From positions 230,036 to 267,337 of the forward strand of contig NZ_BBPP01000001.1 of assembly GCF_000787835.1 (NCBI RefSeq): a DNA stretch of 37,302 nucleotides, given 5' to 3'. The DNA comes from Streptacidiphilus melanogenes. GTDB taxonomy: Bacteria > Actinomycetota > Actinomycetes > Streptomycetales > Streptomycetaceae. The position numbers were made by a program, and so were the translations under genes. The notes beneath the pieces are model-generated. The model saw only the letters and a program-made list of their open reading frames with translations. It was not told the DNA's origin and did not search any database. This document shows, one piece after another, positions 6,865 through 16,067 of this stretch. Every line of letters starts with the position of its first letter. Position 1 is the stretch's first letter.

Positions 6865-8373
6865 GTGGGCGCTGAGTCGGTGTGGAGTGTGGATCCTCGT
6901 ACGGGTGAGCCGCGCGGGGACAGGCGTGTGGCGGAGGCCTCCGGCCCGGTCGCGGTGGACGCGGCCGTGCGGGCCGCGCACGCGGCGCTGCCGGCGCTTG
7001 CTGATCGCGCGCGCCGGGCCGCGCTTCTGCGCGCCGCGGCCGAGCGCCTGCACGCCGCCGCTCCCGAGCTGGTCGCCGCGGCCGACGCGGAGACCGCCCT
7101 CGGGGACGTCCGGCTGACCGGCGAACTCGCCCGCACCGTCTTCCAGCTGCGCTACTTCGCCGATCTCGTCGACCGTGCCGCCGAGCCCGGCGGCTTCCTC
7201 GACATCCGCCGCGACAGCGCGGACCCGGGGCTGACGCCGCCCCGCCCCGACCTGTACCGGGTGAAGCTGCCGCTCGGCGTCGTGGGTGTCTTCGCGGCGA
7301 GCAACTTCCCCTTCGCGTTCAGCGTCCCGGGCGGCGACACGGCGAGCGCGCTCGCCGCCGGCTGCCCCGTGGTCGTCAAGGCGCACCCCGACCACCCGGA
7401 GACCTCCGAGCGCATGGCGGCCGCGCTGCGGGAGGCGGCACGCGAGGTGGGCCTGCCGGAGGGCACGATCGGGCTGGTCCACGGCTTCGAGTCCGGCCCC
7501 GAGCTGGTCCGGCACCCGCTGCTGGCCGGTGTCGGCTTCACCGGCTCGCCGCGCGGCGGGCGCGCGCTGTTCGACCTGGCGGCGGCCCGGCCGCGTCCGA
7601 TCCCGTTCCACGGCGAACTCGGCAGCCTCAACCCGGTGCTGGTCACCGAGGCGGCGCTCGCGGGCGCGGGAGCCGGCGCGGGCACGAGCGCGGCCGAGGA
7701 GCTGGCGCACGGTCTCGTCGGCTCGTTCACGTTGGGGATGGGCCAGTTCTGCACCAAGCCCGGCCTGGTGCTGGTGCCCGCCGGAGCGGCCGGCGACGCG
7801 TTCGAGAAGGCGGTCGCCGACGCGGCCGCGCAGGCCCGCACCGGGGTCCTGCTGGACGCGCGGATGCGCGAGGCCTTCCTGGGCGGCTTCGCCCGCCGGG
7901 CCGGGCTCGCCGACGTGCAGACCGTCGCCCCGGCCGGTCCCGCCCCGACGCCCGAGACCCCGCTCGCCGTCCGTCCGGGCGTGCTGAGCGTCCCGGCCGC
8001 GAGCGCGCTCCGCGGCTCGCACGAGGCCCTGCTGGAGGAGTGCTTCGGCCCTGCCACGGTCCTGGTCCGCTACGCGGACCCGGCCGAGGCCGACGCGGTC
8101 CTGTCCCGCCTCGACGGCTGCCTCACGGCGACCCTGCACACCCCCGCGGCCGACCCCGACGCGGCCGCCCTCCTCGCCGTGCTCGCCCGCTTCGCCGGCC
8201 GGGTCCTCTTCGGCGGCTGGCCGACGGGCGTCGCCGTCGCCGACGCCATGCACCACGGCGGCCCGTACCCGGCCTCCACCTCGACGGCCACCTCCGTCGG
8301 CGCCACCGCCGTCGAACGCTGGCTCCGCCCGGTCTCCTTCCAGACCGTCCCGGAGGAACTGCTCCCGCGATGA
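6865..8373 (+). CDS. NADP-dependent aldehyde dehydrogenase (ketoglutarate semialdehyde type)
   Basis: Oxidises an aldehyde to the acid, probably alpha-ketoglutaric semialdehyde (2,5-dioxopentanoate) to 2-oxoglutarate, the last step of sugar-acid or hydroxyproline breakdown. The 502-aa product carries the ALDH fold with the KGSADH-type signatures GVFAASNFPFAFSVPGGDTASALAAGCPVVVK and FTGSPRGGRALFDLA. The general base is E251 in HGELGSLNP and the catalytic nucleophile is C296 in GQFCTKPG. The C-terminal ECFGPATVLVRY is also typical. GTG is used as start, with AGGAGG about 9 nt upstream. It appears monocistronic and is divergent from the frameshifted gene. The substrate is inferred from family resemblance only, since no pathway partner such as a dehydratase is nearby. 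Confidence 0.9.
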   Translation: MGAESVWSVDPRTGEPRGDRRVAEASGPVAVDAAVRAAHAALPALADRARRAALLRAAAERLHAAAPELVAAADAETALGDVRLTGELARTVFQLRYFADLVDRAAEPGGFLDIRRDSADPGLTPPRPDLYRVKLPLGVVGVFAASNFPFAFSVPGGDTASALAAGCPVVVKAHPDHPETSERMAAALREAAREVGLPEGTIGLVHGFESGPELVRHPLLAGVGFTGSPRGGRALFDLAAARPRPIPFHGELGSLNPVLVTEAALAGAGAGAGTSAAEELAHGLVGSFTLGMGQFCTKPGLVLVPAGAAGDAFEKAVADAAAQARTGVLLDARMREAFLGGFARRAGLADVQTVAPAGPAPTPETPLAVRPGVLSVPAASALRGSHEALLEECFGPATVLVRYADPAEADAVLSRLDGCLTATLHTPAADPDAAALLAVLARFAGRVLFGGWPTGVAVADAMHHGGPYPASTSTATSVGATAVERWLRPVSFQTVPEELLPR

Positions 8374-8423
8374 CCGGAACGGGCACGCGGCCGAGCGGGG
8401 AGTGCGCGCCGGCCGGCAGGGCG

Positions 8424-8440
8424 CGCCCCGCGGCGGGGCG
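8424..8440 (+). terminator. GC hairpin after the aldehyde dehydrogenase gene
   Basis: CGCCCCG and CGGGGCG form a 7-bp perfect stem around a 3-nt CGG loop, 50 bp past the stop codon. There is no U tract. The position suggests a terminator or RNA 3' end. Confidence 0.45.
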
Positions 8441-8448
8441 GACAGCCG

Positions 8449-8464
8449 CCCGTGACGTCACGGG
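8449..8464. promoter_or_regulatory. Perfect 16-bp palindrome upstream of pepN
   Basis: CCCGTGACGTCACGGG is exactly self-complementary and centred on TGACGTCA. It lies about 150 bp upstream of pepN. A loopless palindrome suits a dimeric regulator better than an RNA hairpin. The binding protein is unknown. Confidence 0.4.
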
Positions 8465-8580
8465 GCTTGACCGGTGGCTCGTCCGCGTAAGTCCGACGCA
8501 TGCAAGCCTGTTCCGGCCGCACCACCGTCGCCGCGTGCCGGGCCCGGGCGGAGCGGCCTGTTCCGGGGGCCATGCCTGCC

Positions 8581-8609
8581 TTCGGAACCGGGCCCGGCGG
8601 GAATAGCAT
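8581..8609 (+). promoter_or_regulatory. Candidate leaderless promoter of pepN
   Basis: TAGCAT (8604-8609) matches the TANNNT -10 and ends 7 nt before the chosen ATG at 8617. TTCGGA (8581-8586) is a poor -35 at 17-bp spacing. No Shine-Dalgarno sequence precedes the ATG, which fits a leaderless transcript, a common arrangement in this group. Confidence 0.4.
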
Positions 8610-8616
8610 GATCCCC

Positions 8617-11172
8617 ATGTCTGCCCTCACTCGCGCCGAAGCGGAGGGACGTCGACGGCTGCTCGATGTCCGCGCCGTGTCCGTGGACCTCGACCTGACC
8701 GTCGGAGCCGAGGTGTTCCGGTCCGTCACGGTCATCGCGTTCGGGTGCCGGACGCCCGGGGCCGGGACGTTCGTGGACGTGAAGCCCGCCGCGCTGCGGC
8801 GGGTGGTGCTGAACGGGCGGGAGCTGGACCCGAGGGCGCTGGAGGACGGAAGGTTCCCGCTGGAGGGGCTGGCCGCCGACAACGAGCTGCTGGTCGAGGC
8901 GGACATGGCCTACTCGCGCACCGGCGAGGGCATGCACCGCTACGTGGACCCGGCCGACGGCGAGGTCTACGTCTACACGCAGGCCTTCCTCGACGAGGGC
9001 CCGCGAATCTTCGCCGCCTTCGACCAGCCGGACCTGAAGGCGCCCTACCAGGTCGGTGTGACCGCTCCCGCCGAGTGGACCGTCGTCGCGAACGCGAGCG
9101 CCGTAGGTGAGCGCGAGCCGGTGCCGGGACGCAGCGACGCGGCCGTGACGCGCTTCGTGCCGACCGCGCCGATCAGCAGCTATCTCGTGTGCGTGGTGGC
9201 CGGGCCGCTGCACTCGGTGCGGTCCGAGCACGACGGCATCCCGCTCGGCCTGCACTGCCGCCGCTCGCTCGCGCCCTTCCTCGACGCGGACGCCGAGGAG
9301 CTGCTCGCCGTCACCCGGCAGTGCTTCGACGCCTACCACGCGCTCTTCCGCCAGCGGTACCCGTTCGGCGGCTACGACCAGTGCTTCGTGCCGGAGTTCA
9401 ACGTCGGCGCGATGGAGAACCCCGGCTGCGTCACGCTCCGCGACACCTTCCTCTTCCGTTCCGCCGTGCCGGACACCGAGCGGGAACACCGGGCGATCGT
9501 GGTCGCCCACGAGATGGCGCACATGTGGTTCGGCGATCTGGTCACCATGCGCTGGTGGGACGACCTCTGGCTGAACGAGTCCTTCGCCGAGTACATGGGC
9601 TTCCGCGTCGTCGCCGACGCCACCCGCTACGGCGGTGCGTGGACCGGCTTCGCGGCCACCAAGGCGTGGGGGCGCGACGCCGACCAGCGGCCGTCCACGC
9701 ACCCCGTCGCGCCGGAGGCCGTCGCCGACACCGCAGCGGCGCTGCAGAACTTCGACGGCATCTCCTACGCCAAGGGCGCCGCGGCCCTCCGGCAGCTCGT
9801 CGCCTGGCTCGGCGACGAGGCGTTCTTCGAGGGCGTCAACCGCCACTTCGAGGCGCACGCCTTCGCCAACGCCACCCTCGACGACCTGCTCCAGTCGCTC
9901 GCCGCCTCCGGCGGACGCGACGTGCACGCCTGGGCCGAGCAGTGGCTGCGCACCACCGGTCTGGACACCCTGCAGGCGGTCGACGGCGCGCTGCGCCAGA
10001 GCTCCGCGGACGGGGTGCTCCGGCCGCACCGCATCACGGTCGGCAGCTACGACCGGATGGCGGACGGGGTGCTGATGCTGCGTCAGCGCACGGCCGTGGA
10101 GCTGCAGGACGACAAGCCGGAGCCGCTTCCGGAGCCACGCGGCGAGCTGCTCGTGCCGGACGACACCGATCTCGCCTTCGCCAAGATCCGCCTGGACGAG
10201 CGGTCCTGGGCCGTCGTCAGGGAGTCGCTGGGCCGGATCCCCGACGAGCTGGCGCGCGTGGTGATCTGGAACAGCGCCCGCGACCTGGTCCGGGACGGCG
10301 ACCTGCCCGCCGAGGAGTATCTCGACCTGGTCGCCGCGCACCTGCCGGGCGAGTCCTCGGTCCATCTCGTGCAGGACGTGCTGGCGTTCGCGCGCCGCGT
10401 CGTGGTGGACCAGTACCTTCCGCCGGAGCGCCGCCCCGCGGCGCTGGCCCGCCTCGGCGAGGTGTGCCGCAGCCTGCTGCGCCGGACCGAGGGGGACGCG
10501 CTGGCGGCCGGGCTGCGGCTGGTGGCCGTGCGCGGGTTGATCGACGCAGCGTTCGCGCCCGTCGAGCAGGCCGAGCTGCGGGAGTGGCTGGCCGAGGGCG
10601 CGGTCCCCGGCGGCCCCGAACTCGACCCGGCCCTGCGCTGGCAGCTGCTGCTGCGTCTGTGCGTGCTCGGATCGGCCGACGAGGCCGAGATCGCCGCCGA
10701 GGCCGAACGCGACCCGAGCGCGACCAGCGCGGAGGGCGCGGCCCGCTGCCGCGCGGCGCGCCCGGACCGCGACGCCAAGCAGGCCGCCTGGAAGGCGGTC
10801 TTCGGCGGAGAGCTCTCCAACTACCTGCTCGCAGCCACCATCGGCGGCCTCTGGCAGCCGGAGCAGCACGAGCTGCTCGACGAACTCGGCCTGCCGGAAC
10901 GCTTCTTCCCGGCTGCGAGCGAGGCCGCGGCGCAGCGTGGCGCGGCCGTGGCCCGGCAGCTGACCTCCGCCGGAGGCTTTCCGGCCTACGCCGCGACGCC
11001 GCAGGTGCTGGTCGCGGGCGAACGCGAACTCGCCCGTGAGGACCTGAGCGTCGCGTTGCGGCGCGGACTGACGGACCGCCTGGACGACCTGCGTCGCGCC
11101 GTACGCGGCCGGACGACGGCGGGCTCCGCCGGGTCACCAGCGGAGGACCACGCCGAGGAGGGGGAGCGATGA
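8617..11172 (+). CDS. pepN: Aminopeptidase N, M1 family zinc metallopeptidase
   Basis: Cleaves N-terminal residues from peptides in the cytoplasm. The 851-aa product closely follows streptomycete PepN: LTRAEAEGRRRLLDVRAVSVDLDL at the start, TGEGMHRYVDPADGEVYVYTQ, the substrate-anchoring GAMEN motif at residues 264-268, and the zinc site H298-E299-x-x-H302 with E321 in NESFAEY, the exact HEXXH-x18-E spacing. The C-terminal half is the ERAP1-like helical domain. No signal peptide is seen. The ATG at 8617 gives the family's usual N-terminus; an in-frame ATG at 8608 is an alternative, and more upstream codons look non-coding. Its TGA overlaps the ATG of the amidohydrolase by 4 bases, so the two are translationally coupled. 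Confidence 0.95.
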   Translation: MSALTRAEAEGRRRLLDVRAVSVDLDLTVGAEVFRSVTVIAFGCRTPGAGTFVDVKPAALRRVVLNGRELDPRALEDGRFPLEGLAADNELLVEADMAYSRTGEGMHRYVDPADGEVYVYTQAFLDEGPRIFAAFDQPDLKAPYQVGVTAPAEWTVVANASAVGEREPVPGRSDAAVTRFVPTAPISSYLVCVVAGPLHSVRSEHDGIPLGLHCRRSLAPFLDADAEELLAVTRQCFDAYHALFRQRYPFGGYDQCFVPEFNVGAMENPGCVTLRDTFLFRSAVPDTEREHRAIVVAHEMAHMWFGDLVTMRWWDDLWLNESFAEYMGFRVVADATRYGGAWTGFAATKAWGRDADQRPSTHPVAPEAVADTAAALQNFDGISYAKGAAALRQLVAWLGDEAFFEGVNRHFEAHAFANATLDDLLQSLAASGGRDVHAWAEQWLRTTGLDTLQAVDGALRQSSADGVLRPHRITVGSYDRMADGVLMLRQRTAVELQDDKPEPLPEPRGELLVPDDTDLAFAKIRLDERSWAVVRESLGRIPDELARVVIWNSARDLVRDGDLPAEEYLDLVAAHLPGESSVHLVQDVLAFARRVVVDQYLPPERRPAALARLGEVCRSLLRRTEGDALAAGLRLVAVRGLIDAAFAPVEQAELREWLAEGAVPGGPELDPALRWQLLLRLCVLGSADEAEIAAEAERDPSATSAEGAARCRAARPDRDAKQAAWKAVFGGELSNYLLAATIGGLWQPEQHELLDELGLPERFFPAASEAAAQRGAAVARQLTSAGGFPAYAATPQVLVAGERELAREDLSVALRRGLTDRLDDLRRAVRGRTTAGSAGSPAEDHAEEGER

Positions 11173-12254
11173 GCACGATCCTGCACGTGAGCGGGCGGGT
11201 CCTGATCGGGCCCGAGGAGGTCCGCGACGAGCTGTGGGTCGTCGACGGACGGATCAGCTTCACCGCGCCGACCGGTGGCGAGGTACGGACGGTGCACGGC
11301 TGGGTGCTGCCCGGTCTGACCGACGCGCACTGCCACGTCGGCCTCGACGCCCACGGTGCCGTCGACCGGGCGACCAGCGAGAAGCAGGCCCTCGCCGACC
11401 GGGACGCGGGCGCCCTGCTCCTGCGCGACGCCGGTTCCCCTGCGGACACCCGCTGGGTCGACGAGCGCGACGACCTCCCGCGGATCGTCCGGGCCGGCCG
11501 CCACATCGCGCGGACCCGCCGGTACATCCGCAACTACGCGCACGAGATCGAGCCCGATCAGCTCGCCGACTACGTCCGCCAGGAGGCCCGGCGCGGCGAC
11601 GGCTGGGTCAAGCTCGTCGGTGACTGGATCGACCGCGACCTCGGCGACCTCGGTCCCTGCTGGCCGCGCGAGGCGCTGGAGGCCGCGATGACGGCCGCAC
11701 ACGAGGAGGGCGCCCGCGTCACCGCCCACGTCTTCGGCGGGGACTCGCTGCGCGACCTCGTCGAGGCGGGCATCGACTGCATCGAGCACGCGACGGGCCT
11801 GACGGAGGACCTGATCCCGCTGTTCGCGGAGCGCGGTGTGGCGATCGTCCCGACGCTGGTCAACATCGCCGGGTTCCCCGAGCACGCGAAGGCGGGCGAG
11901 GCGAAGTTCCCCGCCTACGCGCGCCACATGCGCGCGTTGCACGCCCGCCGCTACGACACCGTCGCGGCGGCGTACGAGGCGGGCATCCCCATCTACACCG
12001 GCACCGACGCGGGCGGTTCCCTCCCGCACGGGCTCATCGCCCAGGAGGTCGCGGAGCTGGTCCGGGCCGGCCTGCCGACGCAGGCCGCGCTCTCGGCGAC
12101 GACCTGGGGCGCGCACGCCTGGCTGGGCAGGCCGGGCCTGGAGGAGGGCGCGCGGGCGGACTTCGTCGTCTACGAGGAGGACCCGCGCAAGGACGTGCGG
12201 GTGCTGGCGGCCCCTCAGCAGATCGTCCTGAACGGACGGGCGCTCAAGGCGTGA
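11169..12254 (+). CDS. Amidohydrolase of the imidazolonepropionase/prolidase-like type
   Basis: A 361-aa metal-dependent hydrolase with the amidohydrolase composite fold. A short N-terminal beta domain leads to PGLTDAHCHVGLD with metal ligands H54 and H56. K148 in WVKLVGDW is the likely carbamylated or bridging position, followed by H187 in TAHVFGG, H207 in IEHATGL and D280 in TGTDAGG. The C-terminus returns to the beta domain with ADFVVYEEDP. The pattern fits the imidazolonepropionase-like branch, which includes Xaa-Pro-type dipeptidases. The ATGA overlap with pepN suggests a role in finishing peptide degradation, for example cleaving dipeptides left by PepN. That role is inference; the exact substrate is not visible. 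Confidence 0.85.
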   Translation: MSTILHVSGRVLIGPEEVRDELWVVDGRISFTAPTGGEVRTVHGWVLPGLTDAHCHVGLDAHGAVDRATSEKQALADRDAGALLLRDAGSPADTRWVDERDDLPRIVRAGRHIARTRRYIRNYAHEIEPDQLADYVRQEARRGDGWVKLVGDWIDRDLGDLGPCWPREALEAAMTAAHEEGARVTAHVFGGDSLRDLVEAGIDCIEHATGLTEDLIPLFAERGVAIVPTLVNIAGFPEHAKAGEAKFPAYARHMRALHARRYDTVAAAYEAGIPIYTGTDAGGSLPHGLIAQEVAELVRAGLPTQAALSATTWGAHAWLGRPGLEEGARADFVVYEEDPRKDVRVLAAPQQIVLNGRALKA

Positions 12255-12589
12255 CCGGGGCGGCCTCGGGCCGGGGTGACCGTCGGCCCGGCCATGCGCG
12301 CCACGCCCGCCGGCCCCTGCGTGGCCAGGCGTGGCGTCAGGCGGTTCCCCTCCGGCTCTCCCGGCTCAACCAGCCGCATCGGCCGCAGGATTGACAAGGG
12401 TTGTGCGGGACGGTCGGGGCGGGGGCCCGGGGTCTGTGGGGTTGCATTTCACACCGACCCGGGGCGCAAGGGACGAATGCGCGCCGGGTACTCGGCACAT
12501 GGGCGGCTGCTCGCGCCCCTGACCTGTGCAAGTGCATGCGGCGGCGGAGGGCGCAGGTCTACGCTCGAACGCGAAGCTAGGAGGCTGGC
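12255..12589. other. Gene-free region before the LAL-like ATPase
   Basis: This 335-bp stretch has no frame with convincing codon bias. A TTGACA hexamer at 12391-12396 has no matching -10. TACGCT at 12560-12565 could be a -10 close to the ATPase gene but lacks a -35. Nothing else was identified. Confidence 0.5.
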
Positions 12590-15289
12590 GTGCTGGGTCT
12601 GCTCGAACGCGAACACGAACTCGACGCCGTGCGCGCCGCGGTCGCGACCTTGCGCGCGGAGCGTGCGGGCGCGCTGCTCGTGGTGACCGGGGCGGCGGGG
12701 CTGGGGAAGACCAGCGTGCTCGCGGCCGCGCGGGAGGCCGCGCTGGACGAGGGGCTGCTGGTGCTCGCCTCCCGAGGCGGCGAGCAGGAGCAGGGCTCGG
12801 CGTTCACGGTTGTCCGGGGGCTGCTGCGGCCGCTGCTGGAGGACGTCGACGACGAGGCGCGGCAGGCGGTGCTCGGCGGCTGGAACGCCATCGTCGGCGC
12901 CGCGTTGGGCGTCGGCCCGAGTACCGGCGCCGCCCCCGACCCCCAGGGCGTGCGGGACGGCCTGGACTGGGTCGTCACCAACCTCGCCTTCTCCCGCGGT
13001 CCGGTGGTGATGGTCGTCGACGACGCGCACTGGGCCGATGCGGAGTCGCTCGCCTGGCTGGCGGGGTTCGCGTCACGCGTCGCGGATCTGCCGGTGCTGC
13101 TGGTCGTCGCCTACCGGCCGGACGAGCTTCCGGACTGGGCTGACGCGTTCCGCGTCATGGCCGACGACAACGGCGGCACCCCGCTGGGGCTCTCCGCGCT
13201 CACGCCCGAGGCGGTGGACGCGCTCGTGCGCGCCCTCTACTCGACCGAGCCGTCCGCGGCGATGACGGAGGCCGACGCAGAAGCCCGAGCCGAGGGCTTC
13301 CCTGACGACGACGACCCGGACGCGGCCGACCTGATCGGCGCGTTCGCCCGCGACGTCTGGGCCGTCACCGGTGGAAACCCATTCGAGACGGTCCAGTTGG
13401 CGGCCCTGGCGCGCTCGCGCGGCATCGTGCCGAGTGAGGACTCCTGGGCCAGGCTGCGTGAACTGGCCGCGGAGAACACCGGCAGCGGGCTCATCTCCCG
13501 TCTGCGCCGCCTCGGTTCCGGCCCGGTCCGGCTGGCCCGCGCGGTCGCGGTGCTCGGTATCGCGACGCCGGTCGAGCAGGCCGCGGAGGTCGCGGGCCTC
13601 GGCCCGGCCGAGGCGGACTCCGCCGCCGAGCGGCTGCGACACGAGCGTGTACTGACGGGGCGCCAGATCCTGGAGTTCGTGCACCCGTTGATCGCTACCT
13701 CCGTCTACCGGAGCATTCCGGAGGAGGATCGCACCGACTTGCACGCCCGCGCGGCGAGGACGGTGCTGGAGGCCGGACGCAGTCCGATGGTCGCGGCCAG
13801 GCACTGGCTGGAGGTGCCGCCGGTCGGCGACGCCCGCGTCGTCGAGCAACTGCGGGCGGCGGCCGAGCTGTTCATGCAGTCGGGTGCCCCGGAGACCGCG
13901 CAACGCTGCCTGGCGCGGGCGGTGGAGGAGCCGCCGCCGGTGTCCGAGCGGGCGCACGTGCTCTTCGAGCTCGGCTGCTCCACCCTGCTCTACGATCCGG
14001 CCGCCACCGCGGACCAGCTGCGGATGGCGCTCGCCCAGCCGGTGATCCCGGACCTGCTGCGTCACGAGATCAGCGTCCGTCTGGCGCAGTCGCTGGCGCA
14101 CAGCAACAACCTCGCCGAGGCGGCGGAGACCATGGCGGCCGAGGTGCAGCGCGCCGAGGACGAGCACGTGCGCCTCAAGATGCAGGTCTGGCAGTTCATG
14201 TGGGGCGCGTTCGACGCCTGGGAACAGGGCTCGGAGGAGCGCTCCAAGCGCCTGGCGGACCTGGCCGAACGCCTGGACGTCGAGGGCGACCGCTCCATCG
14301 CCGCCCGCTACGTGCTGGGCCTGCGGGCCTGGGACGCGACGGTGCGCGGCGAGCCCGTCGACCTGGCGCTGCACTACAGCGACTGCGCCCTGGAGGGCGA
14401 ACTGCGCTGGGCCCACCCGGAGTGGGGCTTCGAGGTGCCGGTGCTGGTCGCCCTCACCTACATGTACGGGGACCGGCGCGAGCGCGCGCTGGAGCTGTTC
14501 GCGAAGGGCATCGAGGAGTACGAGCAGGCCGGCTGGCGCGGCGCGCACCTCTCCTTCGGACACACCATCCTCGGCTACGTCCACTACCGCACCGGCGACT
14601 TGGCGGAGGCGGAGAAGGAGGCCCGGTACGGCCTGGAGCTGGCCAACCGCGTCGGCGAGGGGACACCCGTCCACTGGTACGCGGTCGGCACCCTGGTCGC
14701 GGTCCTGACGGCGCGCGGCGCGACGGCGGAGGCCCGGACGCTGACCGAGCGCTACAGCTTCCGCGCGCCGTACTCCAACGCCGTCGTCTTCCCGGACGCG
14801 CAGACCGTGCGCGGCGTGTTCCTGCTGGGGCTCGGCCAGTTCGTGGACGCGGAGGCGGAACTGTCCGCGGCCGGTGCCCGCCTGGACGCCCGTGGCATGC
14901 GGAACCCGGGCTGGTGCGGCTGGCAGCGCGGCCTCGCCGCGGCCTGCGCGGGCCTCGGCGACCTCGACCGGGCGCGCGAGTTGGCCGAGGACCAGCTGGC
15001 GCGCGCCGAGTGCTACGGCACCCTCTCCGCGATCGGCACGGCCCTGCGCGCCTCGGCGGAGCTCGAACCCGACCCGCGGGCGCGCCTCGACGGCCTCCGT
15101 CATGCCGTGCAGCTTCTCGACGGCGCGCACGCGCCGTACGAACGCGCCCGCGCCCTGCACGAGTTGGCTCTCGCGCTGGCCTCCGTCGGCGAGGACGCGA
15201 CCGAGGCCTTCCGCAACGCGACCCAGGCCGCGGAGTCCTGCTCCGCGGACACCCTGGCGCGCAGCGCGCGGGAGCGCATCCCCGTCTGA
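12590..15289 (+). CDS. LAL-like AAA ATPase lacking a LuxR DNA-binding domain
   Basis: The 899-aa product has the architecture of large ATP-binding LuxR regulators. It starts with LLEREHELDAVRAAV, then Walker A GAAGLGKTS at residues 34-42 and Walker B VVMVVDDAHWAD from about residue 139. A long region of TPR-like helical pairs follows (from about residue 400). LAL proteins normally end in a LuxR helix-turn-helix with LTPSERR-like sequence; here translation stops right after ARERIPV and no such motif appears in any frame before ung. It may be a STAND-type signalling ATPase, a decoy or partner of another LAL, or a truncated regulator. GTG start, with AGGAGG 5 nt upstream. It appears monocistronic. 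Confidence 0.82.
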   Translation: MLGLLEREHELDAVRAAVATLRAERAGALLVVTGAAGLGKTSVLAAAREAALDEGLLVLASRGGEQEQGSAFTVVRGLLRPLLEDVDDEARQAVLGGWNAIVGAALGVGPSTGAAPDPQGVRDGLDWVVTNLAFSRGPVVMVVDDAHWADAESLAWLAGFASRVADLPVLLVVAYRPDELPDWADAFRVMADDNGGTPLGLSALTPEAVDALVRALYSTEPSAAMTEADAEARAEGFPDDDDPDAADLIGAFARDVWAVTGGNPFETVQLAALARSRGIVPSEDSWARLRELAAENTGSGLISRLRRLGSGPVRLARAVAVLGIATPVEQAAEVAGLGPAEADSAAERLRHERVLTGRQILEFVHPLIATSVYRSIPEEDRTDLHARAARTVLEAGRSPMVAARHWLEVPPVGDARVVEQLRAAAELFMQSGAPETAQRCLARAVEEPPPVSERAHVLFELGCSTLLYDPAATADQLRMALAQPVIPDLLRHEISVRLAQSLAHSNNLAEAAETMAAEVQRAEDEHVRLKMQVWQFMWGAFDAWEQGSEERSKRLADLAERLDVEGDRSIAARYVLGLRAWDATVRGEPVDLALHYSDCALEGELRWAHPEWGFEVPVLVALTYMYGDRRERALELFAKGIEEYEQAGWRGAHLSFGHTILGYVHYRTGDLAEAEKEARYGLELANRVGEGTPVHWYAVGTLVAVLTARGATAEARTLTERYSFRAPYSNAVVFPDAQTVRGVFLLGLGQFVDAEAELSAAGARLDARGMRNPGWCGWQRGLAAACAGLGDLDRARELAEDQLARAECYGTLSAIGTALRASAELEPDPRARLDGLRHAVQLLDGAHAPYERARALHELALALASVGEDATEAFRNATQAAESCSADTLARSARERIPV

Positions 15290-15307
15290 CCGCGCGCCCC
15301 GAACTGC

Positions 15308-15321
15308 CCCCGCTGTCGGGG
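15308..15321 (+). terminator. Short hairpin after the LAL-like gene
   Basis: CCCCG, CTGT loop, CGGGG: a 5-bp GC stem between the ATPase stop codon and the ung promoter. It is weak and called by position only. Confidence 0.3.
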
Positions 15322-15361
15322 TCCGTCATCGCGTGTCGGCGGGGGCCACTAGGCTTTCCGC

Positions 15362-16039
15362 GTGGCAGCGCGTCCTTTGCATGAGATCGTCGAATCAGGT
15401 TGGGCCCAGGCCCTCGCCCCCGTCGCAGGCGACGTGGCGGTGATGGGTGATTTCCTCCGCGGAGAGAACGCCGCGGGCCGCGGCTACCTCCCCGCGGGCG
15501 CGAACGTGCTGCGCGCATTCCAGCAGCCCCTCGCGGACGTCCGCGTGCTGATCGTCGGGCAGGACCCGTACCCAACCCCGGGCCACGCCGTGGGGCTCTC
15601 CTTCTCCGTCGCACCGGAGGTGCGGCCGCTGCCGGGCAGTCTGGTCAACATCTTCACCGAGTACCAGCGCGACCTCCAGCTGCCCGCGCCCACCAACGGC
15701 GACCTCACGCCCTGGACCCGCCAGGGCGTGCTGCTGCTCAACAGGGTGCTCACCACAGCTCCGCGCAAGCCCCGCGCCCACAGCGGCAAGGGCTGGGAGT
15801 CCGTGACGGACCAGGCCATCCGCGGTCTGGTCGCCCGGGGCACGCCGATGGTGGCCATCCTCTGGGGCAAGGACGCCCGCGGCCTCAAGCCTCTGCTGGG
15901 CGACGTTCCCTGCATCGAGTCCTCCCACCCGAGCCCCTACTCCGCCGACTACGGCTTCTTCGGCTCCCGCCCCTTCAGCCGGGCCAACGACCTCCTGGCC
16001 AAGCAGGGCGCCCAGCCCGTCGACTGGCGCCTGCCCTGA
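15362..16039 (+). CDS. ung: Uracil-DNA glycosylase, family 1
   Basis: Removes uracil from DNA to start base excision repair. The 225-aa product has the full set of family-1 motifs: GQDPYP at residues 66-71 with the water-activating D68, GLSFSV for stacking on the base, LLLNRVLT with N127 for uracil recognition, and HPSPYS at 189-194 with the catalytic His (HPSPLS in many homologues). Its length matches the family. GTG at 15362 has no clear Shine-Dalgarno sequence; TAGGCT at 15350-15355 ends 6 nt before it, consistent with a leaderless mRNA. It is convergent with the arsenic operon and shares its terminator. High-GC genomes with frequent cytosine deamination often carry more than one ung. Confidence 0.95.
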   Translation: MAARPLHEIVESGWAQALAPVAGDVAVMGDFLRGENAAGRGYLPAGANVLRAFQQPLADVRVLIVGQDPYPTPGHAVGLSFSVAPEVRPLPGSLVNIFTEYQRDLQLPAPTNGDLTPWTRQGVLLLNRVLTTAPRKPRAHSGKGWESVTDQAIRGLVARGTPMVAILWGKDARGLKPLLGDVPCIESSHPSPYSADYGFFGSRPFSRANDLLAKQGAQPVDWRLP

Positions 16040-16067
16040 CGGCTCCGGGCCCAGGGGGCCGTCAGGG
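16034..16067. terminator. Bidirectional terminator between ung and arsC
   Basis: A perfect 10-bp inverted repeat (CCCTGACGGC at 16034-16043, GCCGTCAGGG at 16058-16067) with a 14-nt loop exactly fills the gap between two convergent genes. The left arm includes the ung stop codon and the right arm ends next to the arsC stop. There is no clear U tract on either strand. Confidence 0.7.

Noticed and set aside
8458-10869. 803-codon minus-strand open frame opposite pepN
   Set aside because: No domain sense; pepN on the other strand has zinc-site and GAMEN motifs at exact family spacing.
12391-12396. TTGACA as a -35 box for the LAL-like ATPase gene
   Set aside because: No TANNNT element lies 16-19 bp downstream, and the gene starts about 190 bp away.
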